Positions 1-7,932 of a stretch of 23,212 nucleotides of DNA are shown here, piece after piece; positions within the stretch are counted from its first letter, which is position 1; each line of letters begins with the position of its first letter. The stretch spans positions 1 through 23,212 of IMG/VR virus record IMGVR_UViG_3300037246_002490; one strand, written 5' to 3'. The DNA is from a virus. The notes under the pieces were generated by a model. It had not been told where the DNA came from, did no database searches, and saw only the letters and a list, made by a program, of their open reading frames with translations. The translations under genes and the position numbers were made by a program.

Positions 1-755
1 CAAACCTCATTACGAGCAATCGCCCCTGGCGAATTCGGAATAATTTGATTATTATGAGGCCACCTTGGTAGCTTATCATAAGTCCCGAACACTGCAAAGT
101 CTTTGGACAATTCGTCCATTCTTTTAGTGGCTCTTGATGCCATAGAGACCAAAGCATCGTCCTGACTACGCTTGGAACTTTTTTGTTGACTTGCCTCAAC
201 CTTATCCATGCGTTCTTTTATGTCAGCGTTCTCTGCTCGAAGCCTATTAATCTCTACATCCTTACTTTCGATTTCCTCAACCTTTTTCTCAACAACTACT
301 TGCTGCTGAGCTTCACCTGCTTCTTTTTGTGAGAGTTGCTCTGACTTATCAGAATTCTCAGAAACCTGTGCCAACAAAAGAGGTGCTTGCTTTAACAATT
401 CCTCATTTGTATAATCAGATGTGAAATCTTCTATTTGTTGAACTGTCATGCCAACTTTCTCAGCGGCCTGAACAAACTCAACTGGAATGGCTTCGCCTGC
501 GTTTGTGCCTGTTTTGGCATTAGCATCAGCGTTCTCACCCCGTCCATCATCAGGCTTTCGTCTAATGATATTTCCAATTATCTTCATTAAACCAGATTTC
601 TTTTCCGGTTCTGTTTGTGTCTCTGTTTGTGTTTCTGTTTCTATTTGCTGCTCTTGTTGATTAGCATTAGCACCATCAACAACCTTGTTATCATCCTCTA
701 CAACAGCAACAACTTGTTCTGTTTCAATGCCTGTCTCTTTATTAGCTTCAGTCAT
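1..755 (-). CDS. Scaffold-like head protein, C-terminus off the left edge
   Basis: The ATG at 755-753 overlaps the upstream stop (TAATGA arrangement), and the frame stays open for 251 codons to the window edge. The first 60 residues are very acidic and Gln/Thr-rich, with a QTET-type repeat encoded by a short tandem DNA repeat at about 610-642. A basic patch (about residues 52-72) follows, then Gln/Glu/Lys-rich sequence predicted to form coiled coil (a stretch containing INRLRAENADIKERM), then a more globular part rich in Pro and Asn. Composition and position at the distal end of the terminase-portal-protease operon fit an internal scaffold or a head protein encoded just before the major capsid protein. 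I do not recognise a specific family. The role is inference; the reading frame is clear. Confidence 0.75.
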   Translation of the reverse strand, partial: MTEANKETGIETEQVVAVVEDDNKVVDGANANQQEQQIETETQTETQTEPEKKSGLMKIIGNIIRRKPDDGRGENADANAKTGTNAGEAIPVEFVQAAEKVGMTVQQIEDFTSDYTNEELLKQAPLLLAQVSENSDKSEQLSQKEAGEAQQQVVVEKKVEEIESKDVEINRLRAENADIKERMDKVEASQQKSSKRSQDDALVSMASRATKRMDELSKDFAVFGTYDKLPRWPHNNQIIPNSPGAIARNEV

Positions 756-1081
756 TAATCAGACTCCTTTATTACTGGCTCAGCTTTCTTTGACCTACAA
801 CTGTCGCAGAATTTTGCAGCAGGACTCCGTGGGAAGAACAAAGTCTTACATGTCTCACAACGTTTCCGACGCAAACCAGCTTCCTCAAGAATCTCATAAA
901 TGAGTTCCCTAATTATCGGTTCATTCATCAAATGTGCTCGTTCTTTATTTGGGTCTTTTATATCTTCCAGGCATGTAGCATCTGGATACGCCCCCGCACA
1001 AATGACACACTTACCATTGACCAACGCATCTGACCTAAAATCCGCACTACAAATTACACATCTTGTTCCTTGTTCTGGCAT
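755..1081 (-). CDS. Double zinc-ribbon protein
   Basis: 108 aa, starting at ATG 1081 behind a good AAAGGAA site. Two Cys4-type clusters are visible. The N-terminal one is CVICSADF followed by KCVICAG. The C-terminal one is CETCKTLFF...FCDSC, a ribbon often seen in small phage and bacterial proteins. A helical stretch (about residues 48-68) links them. It lies inside the leftward head operon between another zinc protein and the scaffold-like gene, with its stop overlapping the next start. A structural or regulatory zinc protein is likely, but no specific function can be assigned. Confidence 0.75.
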   Translation of the reverse strand: MPEQGTRCVICSADFRSDALVNGKCVICAGAYPDATCLEDIKDPNKERAHLMNEPIIRELIYEILEEAGLRRKRCETCKTLFFPRSPAAKFCDSCRSKKAEPVIKESD

Positions 1082-1091
1082 TCTGTTCCTT

Positions 1092-1424
1092 TCAATTATG
1101 TTCTATAAAACCACGTTCAGCCATCTGTCTCTTTTTGTCAGAACGGCTCTTTATAAGTAACCGGCCATCGTCCGAGTAAGTACTCCCAGGAAAACGTTTC
1201 CTAAAATCATTTACCTGAATAGCAGGTACGCCCATGCTGGTGCTCCAACGCTCATTACCTTTTTCATACCAATTTACTTTTGATATATCTTCTGGTTCAC
1301 GGTCAGCACAAAACCGAAGGCGATACCACTTACCACCACATGCAGGACAAGCAACTGGTTCATCATCATTAACATACTGTTGTACAAAATCACAACCAGG
1401 GTGTCTGCAAGTAAATATAGTCAT
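1092..1424 (-). CDS. Zinc-ribbon protein of the head operon
   Basis: 110 aa. The ATG at 1424 overlaps the stop of the upstream gene (TAATG), with GGGAC upstream as a ribosome site. The N-terminus holds CRHPGC and CPACGGKW, a classic zinc ribbon in the first 35 residues. The C-terminal part (RWSTSMGVPAIQVNDFRKRFP, then a basic segment) resembles the tail of FmdB-like zinc-ribbon proteins found among phage head genes. It may bind nucleic acid or help assembly; function is not shown by the sequence. Confidence 0.75.
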   Translation of the reverse strand: MTIFTCRHPGCDFVQQYVNDDEPVACPACGGKWYRLRFCADREPEDISKVNWYEKGNERWSTSMGVPAIQVNDFRKRFPGSTYSDDGRLLIKSRSDKKRQMAERGFIEHN

Positions 1425-1810
1425 TAAGTTGTCCCTGTTAAAAGATATTCATAGAGTGGAGTCTCAACACCAGTGGTGTTTTTCACCCAAATATTTCCGC
1501 TTGGATTTGGTATTACAGCAGCACACTTTCCTGCCTTAAGTGTAAAGTCGGCATCATGTCCCGCAGAATTACCAGCATCATTATCCAGGTCAACATCAAG
1601 GTCATAATCAATAGCCCGAATAACCAAAACTGTTTCAACTGCGACATCACCTAAATCCAAAGCCTCTGCTGTCCCACCTGCTGCCAGCTTACGATAATTA
1701 TAAGTTGCGGCTGTTGGTACTGTACCAGAAGAACCTTTGCTAACAAAATTCTGGTATCTACCGAGGCCCATTAATTCAACGATTATACTCACATCCACAC
1801 TTGCTGCCAT
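1424..1810 (-). CDS. Probable virion structural protein, beta-rich
   Basis: 128 aa from ATG 1810 behind AAGGGTG. The protein alternates short hydrophobic strands with Gly/Thr/Ala/Asp turns throughout and has no charged helical section. A C-terminal region reads as NIWVKNTTGVETPLYEYLL. There are no Cys or catalytic motifs. This composition is typical of beta-sandwich phage head decoration or stopper proteins, and it sits in the head operon between a small HECLH protein and a zinc ribbon. I do not recognise the family; the structural role is inferred from composition and context. Confidence 0.7.
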   Translation of the reverse strand: MAASVDVSIIVELMGLGRYQNFVSKGSSGTVPTAATYNYRKLAAGGTAEALDLGDVAVETVLVIRAIDYDLDVDLDNDAGNSAGHDADFTLKAGKCAAVIPNPSGNIWVKNTTGVETPLYEYLLTGTT

Positions 1811-1811
1811 G

Positions 1812-2111
1812 TTATTTCACCCTTCTATAATTCAATCGCCAGAGCAATTTTCCAATATCAATTGCTGTTCTATCAACTACCTTCTCAGACTTATTCCAAT
1901 TTGAGGCATGAAGGCACTCATGTAATAATACAGTAAGCATTAATCGAGCATGCCTATCATCACCATAAGGCAAACTCTCAGTCAACGTAACAACGGGACG
2001 AGCGATTGTGATACGTGGAAGCCCAAGCTCTTTGGTCGTTTCGCCTTTGAAGCCCTCAACATCTATTGCAAATAATTTGCCATTAAACCGATGAGTTTTT
2101 ACTTTACGCAT
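1812..2111 (-). CDS. Small HExxH-motif protein, possible zinc metalloprotease
   Basis: 99 aa from ATG 2111, overlapping the protease stop as TAATG and preceded by GGAG. A zinc-binding consensus HECLH lies at residues 64-68 within a hydrophobic helix (LMLTVLLHECLHASNW), followed about 15 residues later by VVDRTAIDIGKLLWRL, whose acidic residue could supply a third ligand as in minimal gluzincin-like folds. The length is near the lower limit for a catalytic metallopeptidase domain. It directly follows a serine protease gene, so the head operon carries two candidate proteases side by side. Activity is inferred from the motif only. Confidence 0.7.
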   Translation of the reverse strand: MRKVKTHRFNGKLFAIDVEGFKGETTKELGLPRITIARPVVTLTESLPYGDDRHARLMLTVLLHECLHASNWNKSEKVVDRTAIDIGKLLWRLNYRRVK

Positions 2112-2881
2112 TACTCTCCACTATAATGTGATTGAGAATAACCATCCCAATTTTTTGCTGCTTCTACTTTGTACTTCTCAAAAACAAACATCAGTTTAAT
2201 GTTTTCAATATCCCCAAGAAACAAATCACTGGGCATACTACAATTAAGAACAGGGCTATAACCACCGACCAAGAGTCCCCTAACAACCCCATCCATCGTA
2301 AATACAGGACCACCGCTGTTGCCTGGATGAGCACCTGCATCAGACGTAAACGCCACTTTCCAACCATAAGGTCCTCCATAATTACTTATTTCGTCCCAGT
2401 CTCTGTCAAGTCCACTTACAATTCCCAGTGTCACACTATTGAAATTTATTTTGCCATAAGGACTTCCAATGATAAACACTGGTTGGCCTAATGCACATTT
2501 CTTAATGCTTCCGAATTTGGCTGGTTTTAGCACCGCTTTTGAAACCTTAATAAACCCAATGTCATAATCTTTATGAACAATGGCTTGAGTACCTTTTAGC
2601 ACCACACCATTCTGTAATGTAATGGTGTAATTCGTTCCGTCTACAACGTGACGTGCGGTCACAACAATATCTTCTGTAATAGCCACGCCTGAACCTTGCC
2701 AACGGTCACACATAATATGAACCACACTTGGCAACACTTCTTGTATCTTATTTGGAAACTGAGTAGTCACTGCTGGCTCTGACCTTGCTCTTTCTTTTAA
2801 TGCTGCTGGTATTGTAATGACACTTACAACAGCCAGTATAAACGCCATCAAGAGCACTTCAAATTTTCCTACCTTTTTCAT
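2111..2881 (-). CDS. Membrane-anchored trypsin-like (PA clan) serine protease
   Basis: 256 aa. ATG 2881 overlaps the portal stop as ATGA, with GGAG just upstream. Residues 1-7 are basic and about 8-28 form a hydrophobic signal or anchor segment. The catalytic domain follows with all three triad residues in HtrA/trypsin context: His78 in VVTARHVV, Asp107 in HKDYDIGFIKV, and Ser189 in PGNSGGPVF. An oxyanion-loop Gly pattern and a GSG start of the first barrel (QGSGVAI, residues 62-68) are also present. No PDZ domain follows. Phage prohead proteases normally belong to other folds (S14/ClpP-like, S49, S78, U35), so an S1-type enzyme right after the portal is unusual. It could act as a maturation protease or in the host envelope; the hydrophobic N-terminus favours the membrane. 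Confidence 0.88.
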   Translation of the reverse strand: MKKVGKFEVLLMAFILAVVSVITIPAALKERARSEPAVTTQFPNKIQEVLPSVVHIMCDRWQGSGVAITEDIVVTARHVVDGTNYTITLQNGVVLKGTQAIVHKDYDIGFIKVSKAVLKPAKFGSIKKCALGQPVFIIGSPYGKINFNSVTLGIVSGLDRDWDEISNYGGPYGWKVAFTSDAGAHPGNSGGPVFTMDGVVRGLLVGGYSPVLNCSMPSDLFLGDIENIKLMFVFEKYKVEAAKNWDGYSQSHYSGE

Positions 2882-4656
2882 AGTTTAGCTCCCGTCTGTA
2901 TTCTGTCCTGAGCCTGTAGCGAGTTAGCTGTCCTACTTGGTTCTGATGCACCAAGTGAATCATTCATCTGACCAGGACTCTTTTGGCCTTTCTTGCCGCC
3001 TGGACGCTGCCCAACTGTTGGCTGCATCACGTAGGGAACACTCCCTGGGTCTTGTGGAACCACAGTTTTATAAATTTGGTCAAAGTTATCAAACCCTGCA
3101 TAGTCAGCAAGTATCTGGGTTGCCGTCACTACATCAACTTGTGCTCCTTGAGCGGCAGCAATCTGTGCTGTTGGTAATACCCAACTGCCCATAAACTGCA
3201 AAAGTTTCTGATGCAGTAGCTCTGGTGACGTTCGTTGACTACTGTATTGCTTGATATTGAAAACAAAATCATAGAAGTCGCCAACTTTATCAGCTTGCGA
3301 GAATACCATAGGCACTTCACCAAGACCAGGCACTTGTTTAATAACCGGAATATACACTGACGGGTCTGTCCAAACAAAATAGGCCAATTTATTTATGACA
3401 TTAATCATAAAATTCTCAAACCGATTATACATGTTATTTATAATTCGACTTGCATTCTTATAGACCATTTGTTCTTGCCCTAATGTGGGAGCTTGTGCTC
3501 CACGCCCACCAAGCACATCTGGATTAACACCAGTCTTTGTGAATTGCATTTCTGCAAATTCCATCCATTTATAGTTGTCAGGATTAACTCCACCAAAAGA
3601 CAGTACCTTTACGTCCTTCATGTTTTTAGCAACCACTACATCCATATTAGATGCTTTTAATATTTTTTCGGCTGCTTCTTTTGCAGCAGGCTCAGCAGCA
3701 ACAATATTCTTCTGGCTCTCTGCTTGCTCACGTGCAGTTCTGGCCAAGATGTTCATGCTGTAATCCAGGTCGTTCCACGCCCATGCCGGAGGTATTGGAA
3801 TAGGACATCCAGGAAAATATTTATAGCCAAGATAATCATAAGGGCCGTCGCCTGGCCCATCATAACTTATGGTTCTTAATCTAACTGGCGTTTGGCCAAA
3901 AGGCATGATGGTAATAATAATTCCTTCATCACGGATATACACATCCATGAAGATTGAATAGTCCCGCAAATTCAATTTATTCCAATTGAAATCGTGAGCC
4001 GTAATTTTCTCAGCACTGTATCTGTTAATTAATTTGGTTGTTGGCATAATTGAATCAGGAGCATCAAAGATGTCACGTGCATAAGCAGTTGGTAATCGGT
4101 AGATGTCACCCTCTATAACAAAATCATTACGATTTTTTGCAGCAGGGTCGCCAATATATTCTGTAGGGTCAATGACTATAATTCTTGGTGAGCCCAATTT
4201 TATTTCTTTATCATTGATGCTTATAACTCGGTCATACTCTGAAAAAGTTCTGGTTGCTACTCCACCAAACATACTCAATGTCGCAGCAGGAATAAAAACG
4301 GTTTCTGCTAAATTCATTTTCTTGTTAATTATGTAGTTCAAAGCCAACTCCGTTCGCCTTGCTGATGCTCTCATATTTGGTATACCATTAGGCTCCACCA
4401 TCACCCTTGGATTGCCCTCTACCAAAAATGGTACTATGGTACTGACACCACGGTCGGTAAGGTTAATCGGGTGACTTCGTGCATCCCGCTTATCAAAATA
4501 ACCGGAAGCATAATTTGCAAGCAACCTATGTGAATGAGCATGTGGGTCTTCCCATTTCTTAAACCATGCTTGGGCCATTATCTGAACTCGTTCTTCAAAC
4601 TTCTGCCCCATTCTTGCATTTGTCTCTAAAAATTTTTGTCCGTTTTCATCAATCAT
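2878..4656 (-). CDS. Portal (head-tail connector) protein
   Basis: 592 aa from ATG 4656, with AGGA six bases upstream. It lies directly after TerL, and its length, order and composition fit a phage portal. The first 130 residues are helical and include a segment on fixing mutable surfaces (VSTIVPFLVEGNPRVMVEP) of the kind found in portal N-termini. The centre is a mixed alpha/beta wing region, and residues about 400-450 give long amphipathic helices (NASRIINNMYNRFENFMINV) like the portal stem and clip. The C-terminus is disordered, Gly/Gln/Pro-rich. The portal forms the dodecameric ring through which TerL pumps DNA. I assign it from position and overall shape, not from a single diagnostic motif. 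Confidence 0.82.
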   Translation of the reverse strand: MIDENGQKFLETNARMGQKFEERVQIMAQAWFKKWEDPHAHSHRLLANYASGYFDKRDARSHPINLTDRGVSTIVPFLVEGNPRVMVEPNGIPNMRASARRTELALNYIINKKMNLAETVFIPAATLSMFGGVATRTFSEYDRVISINDKEIKLGSPRIIVIDPTEYIGDPAAKNRNDFVIEGDIYRLPTAYARDIFDAPDSIMPTTKLINRYSAEKITAHDFNWNKLNLRDYSIFMDVYIRDEGIIITIMPFGQTPVRLRTISYDGPGDGPYDYLGYKYFPGCPIPIPPAWAWNDLDYSMNILARTAREQAESQKNIVAAEPAAKEAAEKILKASNMDVVVAKNMKDVKVLSFGGVNPDNYKWMEFAEMQFTKTGVNPDVLGGRGAQAPTLGQEQMVYKNASRIINNMYNRFENFMINVINKLAYFVWTDPSVYIPVIKQVPGLGEVPMVFSQADKVGDFYDFVFNIKQYSSQRTSPELLHQKLLQFMGSWVLPTAQIAAAQGAQVDVVTATQILADYAGFDNFDQIYKTVVPQDPGSVPYVMQPTVGQRPGGKKGQKSPGQMNDSLGASEPSRTANSLQAQDRIQTGAKL

Positions 4657-4664
4657 GGAAAATC

Positions 4665-6716
4665 CTAATTAAGTCCAAATAGATATTTTTTAGCTTTGCG
4701 ATTATCTTTAGCTCGCCTTGCATTTTCAAGTTTCTCATAATAAGCAAAGCTTCCTTGTGGAGCAACTTTTGTCTGAGAATATTCACCACGTTGTTGGTCT
4801 CGACAACCGAGTATGCAAAGTGCAGCAGCAATGGCTCTGTCGCCATGCCTTTCACGTGCACCTGTACTTAAATCTGCATTTGATGAAGTGGTTATGGTTT
4901 TCCCTTCCCCAGAAAAAACATAATCAAATAACTCGGTAACCAATTCACCAGAATAAATTATGGCAGCTTTATATTTTGTATTATGTTCAAGAGCATAGGA
5001 CATAGCAATGCCAAGCTCGCCAAGCACGGCTGCTTTTCTTTCTGTGTTTGAAACAAATCCATACTTCTCTTTTCTTTTACGAGTCGTACTATCTTCCACA
5101 GTTTGTTTGTAACAATGCCAGTATTCTAAGTAATTTACTCGGTCAGTGAAGTTAGTTCCATGGCCACCATTACGTTCCCAAATTAAAAACGCTGGGTCAA
5201 CACCACCAACCCATTTTGCGAGTGCTACTGCCACATCAGCAAATGATTCTGGTTTTGTATTTGCACATGCCCATTCGCCAACAAACTCATAGGTGTTAAC
5301 ATCGTAAATATAAATCACGCTGTTGCTACTGCCTAAACCGACTGAAGGGTCAATACCAATCACAAAATTGTGTCGCTGGTCGGGACGACCGTTAATCAAG
5401 TATCCCCACCAACTCAATCGACGTTGGCCATAGTTCGGAAGAAACTGCACATCAATTATAGAATCATTTTCATCAAAGCCAAACTGGAGTTCCCCCACAA
5501 ACTCCGGTGGCCTAACAAATTTTTCCTTTATGTCGTAAAGTATTACAGGGTCAAATACCGTATCTGCCGAACCTAATGGAGTGGCCCAAGTGTTACAATA
5601 AAAGTCTCGACGGTTTCCCTTACTTTGTTTTTCTTTGTAATCATGCCAAGGACTACGACAGGTAATAATTTTGTCTCTGCTCCCATCAGCCACAAACTTG
5701 ATGTCTTTAAGCCGTGTCTGTGCATCCACAGACAACGATGGGAATAACCTCTCAAGGTGGTCACGACCGAGAGACTGGCCAGCTTCAATGACATCGAAAA
5801 CTTCCGGAACACGTTCACGGTAGTATTCAATATCGTCTATTACAACAACTCCAACAACAGGGGAATGATAAAGTCCCCGTGCTTTTTCTGGATTCTGATG
5901 CCATAACAATTTTATGACCTCAGTTGTTTCTTTGTTCAGACAATTATTAAAAGTATGATTTTGACCAAGCCAATGAGTACTACTATAGATAACACAGTTA
6001 GTAACAGCATGTACCGTACCTTCAATGGATTCAGCAACAGATTTACGTATGCGACCAAACTCGTCAAGCACCATAGCAGTAGCACGACTTCCAGCACTGA
6101 AGTTTTCATTCGTTGTCTCTCCAATTATAGCTGAGTTATTACGTTCTACACGTAACAACATATCTTTTCGTTTTACACAGCCACCAGCAGACTGGAACTT
6201 AAATCCCATCCAGGAGGGCAGATTCTCAAACACGTTATCAACTTTTGCAAAGAGCGTAAAGTCGTTACCAATGTTATCTACATCTTCCTTCTTATCAGAA
6301 CCCAGTATGAAACTAACCCGTTCATACAACATGCACCAAGCACTGAATATCTTGGCACAAATTTCTGAAGCTCCTTCATCACGTGTTTTATCAATCCCAA
6401 CATCTTGTGGAATGATGCTGTCCAAACTACTTTTTATTTTTCTGTCAATCAAATGCACAGCCGGTATTTGCTGCGGTCGCAGTATAAACGGCTGGTTCTG
6501 CTGTCCCCAGGGCTTCCGTGGATTCAGCGTCCAGAAACAGGTGTCGAACATAACTTGAAGGTCTTGCCGACACAAGCCCCAGAAAACTTTTTGAGCACCC
6601 TCATCTGCTGCCAACATCTTGTGAAGGTCTATACGAAAACGAATGTTCTCGCCAACTGTTCTTGGGATAGATTTTATGAAACCTTCAACCGAATCAAATG
6701 AAGAAAACTTATTCAC
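4665..6716 (-). CDS. Terminase large subunit
   Basis: 683 aa from GTG 6716. This start has AGGTG at the right spacing and overlaps the TerS stop by 8 bases; a TTG six bases further up has no usable spacing. The ATPase half shows a TerL-style P-loop (DKTRDEGAS, about residues 108-116), a Walker B ATAMVLDEF, and a motif III-like CVIYSSTHW. The nuclease half has the RNase H-fold acids: VIGIDPSVG, LIWERNGG, and GDRAIAAAL near the C-terminus. The enzyme translocates DNA into the prohead through the portal and cuts concatemers. It is somewhat longer than many TerL proteins, with a basic tail. Confidence 0.93.
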   Translation of the reverse strand: MNKFSSFDSVEGFIKSIPRTVGENIRFRIDLHKMLAADEGAQKVFWGLCRQDLQVMFDTCFWTLNPRKPWGQQNQPFILRPQQIPAVHLIDRKIKSSLDSIIPQDVGIDKTRDEGASEICAKIFSAWCMLYERVSFILGSDKKEDVDNIGNDFTLFAKVDNVFENLPSWMGFKFQSAGGCVKRKDMLLRVERNNSAIIGETTNENFSAGSRATAMVLDEFGRIRKSVAESIEGTVHAVTNCVIYSSTHWLGQNHTFNNCLNKETTEVIKLLWHQNPEKARGLYHSPVVGVVVIDDIEYYRERVPEVFDVIEAGQSLGRDHLERLFPSLSVDAQTRLKDIKFVADGSRDKIITCRSPWHDYKEKQSKGNRRDFYCNTWATPLGSADTVFDPVILYDIKEKFVRPPEFVGELQFGFDENDSIIDVQFLPNYGQRRLSWWGYLINGRPDQRHNFVIGIDPSVGLGSSNSVIYIYDVNTYEFVGEWACANTKPESFADVAVALAKWVGGVDPAFLIWERNGGHGTNFTDRVNYLEYWHCYKQTVEDSTTRKRKEKYGFVSNTERKAAVLGELGIAMSYALEHNTKYKAAIIYSGELVTELFDYVFSGEGKTITTSSNADLSTGARERHGDRAIAAALCILGCRDQQRGEYSQTKVAPQGSFAYYEKLENARRAKDNRKAKKYLFGLN

Positions 6717-7275
6717 TATCAATCACCTGTGCTTCAATAACCTTCGTAGGGTTAACCAACGCCATAAGCTTCCCAGCAAAACGTCGAATCTCATCCTCTG
6801 TTGGGTCAGCTTCCATAATCTGAGTCAGCGTTACTTTCTTGCTGTCAATAAAGTAATCTGGTAATCTGCTAAGCAACAACATCTTCAGTATAGCTGAATC
6901 AGGTCGTTGTTTTTTATCTGACTTCTTTTCTTTGACCAGCGTCTTTTCTCTGCGTATTAGCTCGCCTGTTTCTTCGTCTCTAATTTCCACAAACTTATAA
7001 TCTCTGGTCATTTCTGTATAGTCATAACCAACCGCAGCTTCAAAGGCAGTTGTCACAAGTTCTATGTCAGCCAGCCTGCGGCCAACCTCAAGAGCAATAG
7101 CAACATCAGGACATTCTTTTTTAAGCTGGGCAATAAACTTCCCAGGCTTTCTGCCACTGTAGCCTATTATCATTCCAATGTCTGCCTCTGTCTTTCCAAG
7201 CGAAGCAAGATTTTGGATAACCGGCAACAAAGCCAAGTCAAATTTAATCTTTTTTACTATTGCGTTCTTAACCAT
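6709..7275 (-). CDS. Terminase small subunit
   Basis: 188 aa from ATG 7275 behind AAGAGAG. Residues about 22-42 (LASLGKTEADIGMIIGYS) form an HTH of the type that opens phage TerS proteins. The following ALEVGRRLADIELVTTAFEAAVGYDYTE region matches the conserved pattern ending in a GYxYTE motif. A basic linker (KEKKSDKKQRPD) precedes SAILKMLLLSRLPDYF, a common C-terminal helix in this family. TerS binds packaging sites and loads TerL, which begins 8 bases inside this gene. The assignment rests on motif pattern plus adjacency to TerL. Confidence 0.88.
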   Translation of the reverse strand: MVKNAIVKKIKFDLALLPVIQNLASLGKTEADIGMIIGYSGRKPGKFIAQLKKECPDVAIALEVGRRLADIELVTTAFEAAVGYDYTEMTRDYKFVEIRDEETGELIRREKTLVKEKKSDKKQRPDSAILKMLLLSRLPDYFIDSKKVTLTQIMEADPTEDEIRRFAGKLMALVNPTKVIEAQVIDSE

Positions 7276-7352
7276 GCCTGTCTCTCTTTTGCACGTCTGC
7301 CTTTTTGTTTCAGCTTCTTAAACTTTGGAACGTATCGTTTTGTTTTACCCAT
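7257..7352 (-). CDS. Possible 31-aa basic peptide
   Basis: A 31-codon frame (MGKTKRYVPKFKKLKQKGRR...) begins 6 bases downstream of the tRNA-Pro 3' end and overlaps the TerS start by 19 bases. It is strongly basic. No good Shine-Dalgarno is seen (only GGATTACT), so translation is uncertain; it may only be leader sequence for TerS. Confidence 0.35.
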   Translation of the reverse strand: MGKTKRYVPKFKKLKQKGRRAKERQAWLRTQ

Positions 7353-7357
7353 AGTAA

Positions 7358-7430
7358 TCCAAGTGGCAAGAGTCGAACTTGCAATCTCACGACCCCAAAT
7401 CGTGTGGCTTGCCAATTAGCCTACACTCGG
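7358..7430 (-). tRNA. tRNA-Pro (anticodon UGG)
   Basis: Read on the minus strand, the 73-nt cloverleaf is complete. The acceptor stem CCGAGTG/CACTTGG has one G-U pair. The D stem is GGCT/AGCC with GG in the loop. The anticodon stem CACGA/TCGTG has loop TTTGGGG, giving anticodon TGG. The T stem is GCAAG/CTTGC with loop TTCGACT. The discriminator is A and CCA is not encoded, so the host would add it. It is 3 bases downstream of tRNA-Ala and upstream of the head genes, probably on the same leftward transcript. Confidence 0.93.
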
Positions 7431-7433
7431 TAA

Positions 7434-7504
7434 TGGAGTCACTCAGAATCGAACTGAGATTTCCGCCTTGCAAGGGCAACGTTCTCCCGTTAAACTATGT
7501 CCCC
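7434..7504 (-). tRNA. tRNA-Ala (anticodon UGC)
   Basis: 71-nt cloverleaf on the minus strand: acceptor GGGGACA/TGACTCC, D stem GTTT/GAAC, anticodon stem TTGCC/GGCGG with loop CTTGCAA (anticodon TGC), variable AAAT, T arm CTCAG-TTCGATT-CTGAG, discriminator A. The third acceptor pair is G3-U70, the key identity element for alanyl-tRNA synthetase, which supports the assignment. Oddities: an A-A mismatch at pair 5-68 and two G-U pairs closing the anticodon stem, so the fold is weaker than usual. No CCA is encoded. Confidence 0.88.
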
Positions 7505-7512
7505 AAATATTG

Positions 7513-7533
7513 GCCGGTGTTGTGGGAACCGGC
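7513..7533 (-). other. GC-rich hairpin in the tRNA leader
   Basis: GCCGGT and ACCGGC form a 6-bp stem with a 9-nt loop, 9 bases before the tRNA-Ala 5' end on the leftward transcript. It may be a processing or pausing element. The loop does not fit a tRNA T arm. Confidence 0.4.
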
Positions 7534-7573
7534 TACTCCCGTTTGTGCACATACGTCCTGACTTGCGGAACTC

Positions 7574-7601
7574 AGTATAAGACATAAGTTCAATCTGTCT
7601 A
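7574..7601 (-). promoter_or_regulatory. Candidate leftward promoter for tRNAs and head operon
   Basis: On the minus strand TAGACA (-35, one mismatch to consensus) is followed after 16 bases by TATACT (-10). It would start transcription near 7567, upstream of both tRNAs, and could drive the whole packaging/head operon. No competing promoter of similar quality was seen nearer to TerS. Confidence 0.45.
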
Positions 7602-7666
7602 CAGTGGACAGGTACGTTAGATTTAAATACTATAACTTGCATTGTAAAGTACATAAAGTATTTTTC

Positions 7667-7858
7667 TCATTTTGTCTCCAATAAGTTTTTCATTCCACCG
7701 TCTGCTAATCCACCAGCTTGTTCATCAGGTGGCCAGCCTTCTTCCCGCCCGTGTGCAGTCTGACAAGCACGACACCAAACGTAGTGTCCCTGACGGTCGT
7801 TGCGTTTTACAAAATCGCTTAACGGTTTTGTTACCAAACATTTTGAACAACGTTTCAT
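7667..7858 (-). CDS. Small zinc-ribbon protein, HNH-associated type
   Basis: 63 aa from ATG 7858; a TTG 24 bases earlier extends the frame but has no better ribosome site. The N-terminus MKRCSKCLVTKPLSDF followed by WCRACQTAHG is the treble-clef start seen at the front of many phage HNH endonucleases and orphan zinc proteins. There is no HNH catalytic half: the rest is a short Gly/Glu-rich tail. It is either a free-standing zinc protein or a remnant of a longer homing-type nuclease. It is leftward, upstream of the late promoter candidate. Confidence 0.65.
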   Translation of the reverse strand: MKRCSKCLVTKPLSDFVKRNDRQGHYVWCRACQTAHGREEGWPPDEQAGGLADGGMKNLLETK

Positions 7859-7901
7859 AAACACCCAGGAAAGAAATGTCAATACAAAACACTATATATT
7901 T

Positions 7902-7932
7902 AACGCTTAATTACTTCGTTTAATAGAGCGTT
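7902..7932. other. Hairpin over the stop codon of the 43-aa ORF
   Basis: AACGCTTAATTA and TAATAGAGCGTT pair in 11 of 12 positions (one G-U, one A-A mismatch) with a 7-nt CTTCGTT loop. The stop of the leftward 43-aa ORF lies within it. No T-run follows on either strand, so it is not a classic intrinsic terminator. Confidence 0.45.

Noticed and set aside
606-645. Short tandem repeat in the scaffold-like gene
   Set aside because: Imperfect Gln-Thr-Glu codon repeat in a disordered acidic region; ordinary low complexity, not a separate element.
6025-6558. 177-aa ORF antisense to TerL
   Set aside because: Shadow frame over a gene with clear TerL motifs; no ribosome site.
7505-7600. Possible third tRNA upstream of tRNA-Ala
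   Set aside because: The GC hairpin has a 9-nt loop that does not fit a T arm, and no acceptor or anticodon stem can be drawn.
7637-7664. TTGCAT-16-TATTTT on the plus strand
   Set aside because: Shares ACTTGCATTG with promoter P1 but lacks the GATTTT block and would only make antisense RNA to a leftward gene.
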